From contig OZ017800.1 in assembly GCA_963969395.1 (NCBI GenBank), forward strand, positions 16,400,479 through 16,464,478: a stretch of 64,000 nucleotides of DNA, written 5' to 3'. The notes under the pieces are model-generated. The model did no database searches and was not told the origin of the DNA. It was given only the letters and a program-made list of their open reading frames with translations. Position numbers and translations under genes: made by a program. This document shows, piece by piece, positions 60,240 to 64,000 of this stretch. Position 1 is the stretch's first letter. The number at the start of each line of letters is the position of its first letter. This DNA is from Pseudoscleropodium purum (taxonomy: Eukaryota > Streptophyta > Bryopsida > Hypnales > Brachytheciaceae).

Positions 60240-61375
60240 ACTATTGTGCCATTGCCACAACCAAAATAAAAGTAAAAAGTAATTTTTTCATTTTTTTATC
60301 CATCAAATTGTTGAAATTTAATAATTCACTTTTAAATTAACAAAAATCCATAACTTCTCATTGTAGGTCCAAACACCACAAAATTGGTACGAATAAAAAA
60401 CCTTAATCTACAAAGAAGTGTAAAGACTTTGCTTTTTTGGCACTTGGATATGCAATGCAAAAGTTATGAATTTTCAAAAATAAAAGATAATTTAATTCTA
60501 TTTTTTGATTCATACAAATTTTGAAATTCAATAACTTTTGCACCATAAGTCAAAATGCCATAAAACAATATCTCTACACCCCTTTGAGCAAAGAACTTTT
60601 GAGCAGTACCAAGAATGCCACTAGGCACCTCATGGTTTATTAGATCTCAATGTATCAAACAAAACAAAATAAAACAAACAACCTAATTTAAGGGTATTGA
60701 TTACTATGTCCTATGCCATTGCCCTAGTCAAAATAAAAGTAAAAGTAATTTTCTAATTTTTTAATTCATAAAAACTTTGAAATTCAATGATTTTCACATT
60801 GTAGGTTGGAACGCCACAAAACAAAAACCTTGCACCCCTCCCCGCCAAACACTTTTCGATGGTACCAACAATGTGACCATAAGATGTATAGTTGTGGAGA
60901 TCTCAATGTAACAAACAAAACAAACAACCTAACTCAAGGTATGGACTAATGTGCTTTGACCTGTTGCTACAATCAAAGTAAAAATAAAAGTCATTTTTTA
61001 ATTTTTAATTTATAAAAAAATTAAAATTCAATATCTTTCAAAATGTAGGTTCAAAGGTTATGAAATAGGCATGAAGAGAAAGCTCTAGGCACATAGGAGA
61101 GCACAGGCTTTGTTTTGTGGCATTTGAACATGTGATGCAAAAGTTATGAATTTTCCAAAATAATGGATAATTTCATTCTATTTTCCAATTCATAAAAACT
61201 TTGAAATTCAATAACTTTCAAACCACAAGTCCAATTGTCACAAACCAAAGTGTGTGCAACCCTTCTTGCCAAGAGCTTTTGAGTGGTTTCAAGAATGCTA
61301 CGAGATACCTCCTAGTTTGTTAGATCTGAAGATATCAAACAAAACAAAACAAACAAGGTAATTTAAGGGTATGAA
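60240..61375. repeat. Tandem and partly nested repeat units
   Basis: Three successive units begin near 60240, 60705 and 60955 with a T-TGCCATTGCC- or GTTGCTAC-type phrase plus AAAATAAAAGTAAAA. Each ends with AGATCTCAATGTA-CAAACAAAACA and AACCTAA-TTAAGG. The first and third carry an extra middle section (TTGGATATGCAATGCAAAAG or TTTGAACATGTGATGCAAAAG, in part). Related copies lie at 28881-29165 and 56915-57150. Confidence 0.75.
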
Positions 61376-62388
61376 TATCTATATTATCATGTATTTAGAA
61401 AAATGGTTATAAATCCTCTACTTCAAACTTCATTAAAATGTTTACTTTTAACCTGTAAATGCCCAAGGCCTTATTTGAGCTTCTTGAAATTTGCTTTAAA
61501 TTGAACAAGAAGTGAACATTTTGATAAGTTCCATCAAATTTTTTTAATTGTAACTGTGCAAATTAAAACTAGACACATTAGAGATCACGTGGGAAAAGAA
61601 AACATAACTACATCATTTATGGATTGAAAGAGTATAATGTTTGATCACAAGGGTGTTAAAATTGTAAAAAAGATTTGAAATCTTTCAATCCTCTTTTCAC
61701 ATGTCAAATCTAAATTGAGGTCACCAAAATATACAAGGTTAAAGGATATAATATGCATAACCCCAATCAATTTATGGATTCTCAAAATCCACTATACAAT
61801 TTTAAAAAGAAATTTCTAATGTAATTATTTCTCTAAGATCTAGTATATTTGTGGTTCATTTCAAAGAGCCCTCAACACTAATAAATCAAGATTTTCAATG
61901 GACACTGTTGCACAAAATCTTGAATAGAAAAATCATAATCATTCATTTCCAAATCAACTTTGTGTTGCTAAAACCAAACTTTGAAAAGAATTTGTCAAAA
62001 AATACCCTACAAAAAATAGTAACTCTTCACAAGATTTTCTTTAATTCAGAGTTTTGTCAACACTAGAATTTGAAGCTTTGGGGATTTTTTTGGTTAAAGA
62101 ATTTTTCAAAATTTCCAAGTGGAGTAGAAACTACACTCTACAAGCTTGATTATGTTAGTTTCAGTCAAAAGCAAAGGAAATTGTTTTTAAATGTCAAAAT
62201 CTAATTTTAAAGGAAAATAGCTCAAAGAGTTGAAAAACACTAAATTGTATGGAGTATCTCACTTATTCTTTTTTTTTTTCTTGCAGTAAAGGGAACCTTT
62301 ATTTGTGTTAAAAAATAAAATAAAATAGTATAGCATTTTTTAGGTAAACTGCCTCACATAAAATTAAAAGAAAAAATGAAATTTCCTA
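61376..62388. other. Intergenic DNA with a possible TTAACCCC-type copy
   Basis: 61448 starts TTAACCTGTAAATGCCCAAG, like the left ends of the element family. A right end was not found. No gene seen. Confidence 0.4.
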
Positions 62389-62550
62389 AACTAAATTCAA
62401 TGATGTGGATGTAGCATTAAAAAATAAAAGTTATCCACAAAGAATCGGATGAAAATCATCCATTCTTGAACTAAATTCAATGATGTTGATGTAGCATTAA
62501 AAAAATAAAAGTTATTCACAAAAAATCGGATGAAAATCATCCATTCTTTA
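62389..62550. repeat. Two direct copies of 80 bp upstream of PEX5
   Basis: AACTAAATTCAATGATGT starts at 62389 and 62469. Each copy ends in a small inverted repeat, GGATGAAAATCATCC, then ATTCTT. The copies differ at only a few positions, so the duplication is fairly recent. Confidence 0.88.
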
Positions 62551-63215
62551 ATATGTACAAAGCCTGACTGATGCCTGATAAGATTTCCCAGCTGGGGACA
62601 AAAGTTTCAGCGAGTTTGGTGCATATAGTCTTCAGCAATCTGTTATTTTCACCGAATACTCCGTTTTAGGGCTTCACTATTGATTGAGGGTTGCAGGGGT
62701 ATTCGGCTATGGCGCAGCTCACGTCCCATGTTGCAATCTCTGGCTGTGCGAATTGAGCTCCTTACAGATTGATCTGAGTTCTGTCCTCGGACTGCGCCTC
62801 TATCTTCGAATTTGGGCAAATTCGACTTCCTTTGGATCCCTGCGGTGTACTTTTGGATATATAGATTTGATGTGGGAGTTTCTGAAGGGAGAGAAATTCT
62901 TATGGTGAATCTTAAGATATGTTCTACTGTATATATAATCTCCTGAAGAGTACTCACATGGAAATTGAGGATCAGGGGGCGGTTTCAGTCAAGGTTGCGG
63001 TAATTGGGGATTTGTGAGTTTGTGAGGGTTTGCGTATGATGGAAGCTTCCTCCAGTTGGAATTTTCTGGTCGAATGCGAATTTGTTTTGTGAAACTATTG
63101 CGTGGGAGTAGACCGCGCGCTTGCAGGAGCTAGTTCAATTTATGAATTGCCGGCAGATTATTTTAACTTTTTTCAAGGGCGGCCCTTGAAATTCAATCGA
63201 GAAGTTAGTCGAGAT
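62551..63215 (+). other. PEX5 upstream and 5' leader region
   Basis: Composition becomes less AT-rich, as expected for promoter and leader. Several ATGs occur (for example 62709) that would be short upstream frames if transcribed. No stop codon lies between 63102 and the PEX5 ATG in its frame, but there is no in-frame ATG there either, so translation should start at 63216. Confidence 0.45.
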
Positions 63216-64000
63216 ATGTCGTTTCGGGATTTTGTCGTCGGGGGAGCTGGGTGTGTTGTCCCCGGCGAAGATGGGTCATCGTCTTCGAATCCCTTGGGCA
63301 ACTTGGCCGACTCGATCATCGGGTCTGCATCGAAAACTCAGGTCAGTGAGATGAAGCGGTGAATTGAATTAATTAGCAAAGGGCTAATTCATTTCTTGAG
63401 ACCATGGAGTATGGACATCCGTAAAGAGCGCTAGTCTAGCACTGACTAAACTGTTGTGCAATTAAGGAAGATTGTCTTTCGCCCAGACACAGTAATTGGT
63501 ATCTGCAGGGTTAACTTTTAGGGTTTAGGGTTTAGGGTTGCGAATCATTTATGAACTGACAGTGCACACTTTGCTGGCTGTTCGCAGGAGAGAATTCGGG
63601 AGATGCCTGGATTGACTGGTCCAGGTCAATCTGGGTCTCCACTTGGCCGAAATGGACCTCTCACCTCACATCCAGGCTCTGATATGAATCTAGGCCTGCG
63701 GCCTGAAGGACAGGTATGTAGAAAAGATCAGTAGTCTAATCCTTTTCACCGAACTACAGTAATCTCGATCACAAGATCATCAATTTCGTATAATTGGCGC
63801 GAATCGGGTGCCAAAAATTGTGACAAATAACTACACAACGCTCTGAAAAGAAGGATAGGATAGGTATTGATTTAAATTTCAGTCGTCGCATTTTGAAAGT
63901 GCCAAAATAATGGAATACTGCGTTCAAAGTTTGAGAAGTGTGATAAGTGACAAAGGATTACCATTCAGATGTTCATAGATTGTGGATGCATTTTTTGTAG
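63216..64000 (+). CDS. PEX5: Peroxisomal targeting signal 1 receptor PEX5, N-terminal exons (partial)
   Basis: Cytosolic shuttling receptor that carries PTS1 cargo to the peroxisomal membrane. Exon 1 is 63216-63341 (42 codons) and exon 2 is 63588-63713 (42 codons), with GT-AG sites and phase 0. The gene runs off the right edge in intron 2. The start MSFRDFVVGGAGCVVPG followed by SSSSNPLG and SASKTQERIREMPG is the conserved plant PEX5 N-terminus. Cys13 occupies the place of the conserved N-terminal cysteine whose ubiquitination recycles the receptor. The WxxxF/Y motifs and TPR repeats would lie beyond the window. Confidence 0.92.
63518..63540. repeat. Telomere-like (telo-box) tract in PEX5 intron 1
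   Basis: Three TTTAGGG-type units (TTTTAGGGTTTAGGGTTTAG). Telo-boxes are common in promoters and first introns of plant housekeeping genes, where they can act as binding sites. A role here is inferred only. Confidence 0.5.

Noticed and set aside
63102..63215. In-frame extension upstream of PEX5
   Set aside because: There is no ATG in this part of the frame, and the conserved PEX5 N-terminus begins at 63216.
1..64000. tRNA and rRNA genes
   Set aside because: Scanning for TTCGANNC-type T-loops and conserved rRNA strings gave no convincing candidate. A covariance-model search would be decisive.

Overview
This is a land-plant nuclear window. It has spliced genes with GT-AG introns and one U12-type AT-AC intron, plant gene families (cytochrome P450s, UDP-xylose synthase, PEX5, GT29 sialyltransferase-like protein), very AT-rich intergenic DNA and plant-type telomeric motifs. 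The A-type P450 has four introns, whereas seed-plant A-type P450s commonly have one. That hints at a non-seed plant, but the species cannot be named with confidence.

Five genes could be modelled. (1) 53-5718, minus: an 11-exon GT29 sialyltransferase-like gene. (2) 8408-10051, plus: an intronless CYP94-like P450 of clan 86. (3) 19846-25096, minus: a 5-exon A-type P450 (CYP71 clan) whose exons join into a 509-residue frame. (4) 53169-56603, minus: a 7-exon UDP-glucuronate decarboxylase (UXS) of 434 residues whose first intron is U12-type. (5) 63216 to the right edge, plus: the first two exons of PEX5. The genes share no pathway. UXS and the GT29 protein are both probably Golgi membrane proteins, the two P450s are probably ER-anchored, and PEX5 is the cytosolic receptor for peroxisomal import.

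Three decayed gene copies are present. The P450 of gene 3 has a 5' duplicate at 35.7-38.7 kb (exons 1-2 and intron 1, with an in-frame stop) and a 3' fragment at 10.27-11.04 kb (part of exon 5 and intron 4). UXS has a decayed copy of exons 3-4 and adjoining introns at 16.5-19.1 kb, split by about 1.8 kb of inserted DNA.

From about 26 to 53 kb there is no recognisable gene outside the P450 relic. This stretch is built from small non-autonomous elements and satellites: an 800-950 bp family with TTAACCCC-type inverted ends, a 1,825 bp CACTA-type element with intact ends and a TTA target duplication, a MITE nested inside another element with a 10 bp target duplication, a foldback of about 430 bp, and a satellite of about 670 bp carrying a minisatellite. 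A tandem array of about 145 bp units lies at 12.4-13.3 kb. I found no transposase, reverse transcriptase, tRNA, rRNA or CRISPR array.
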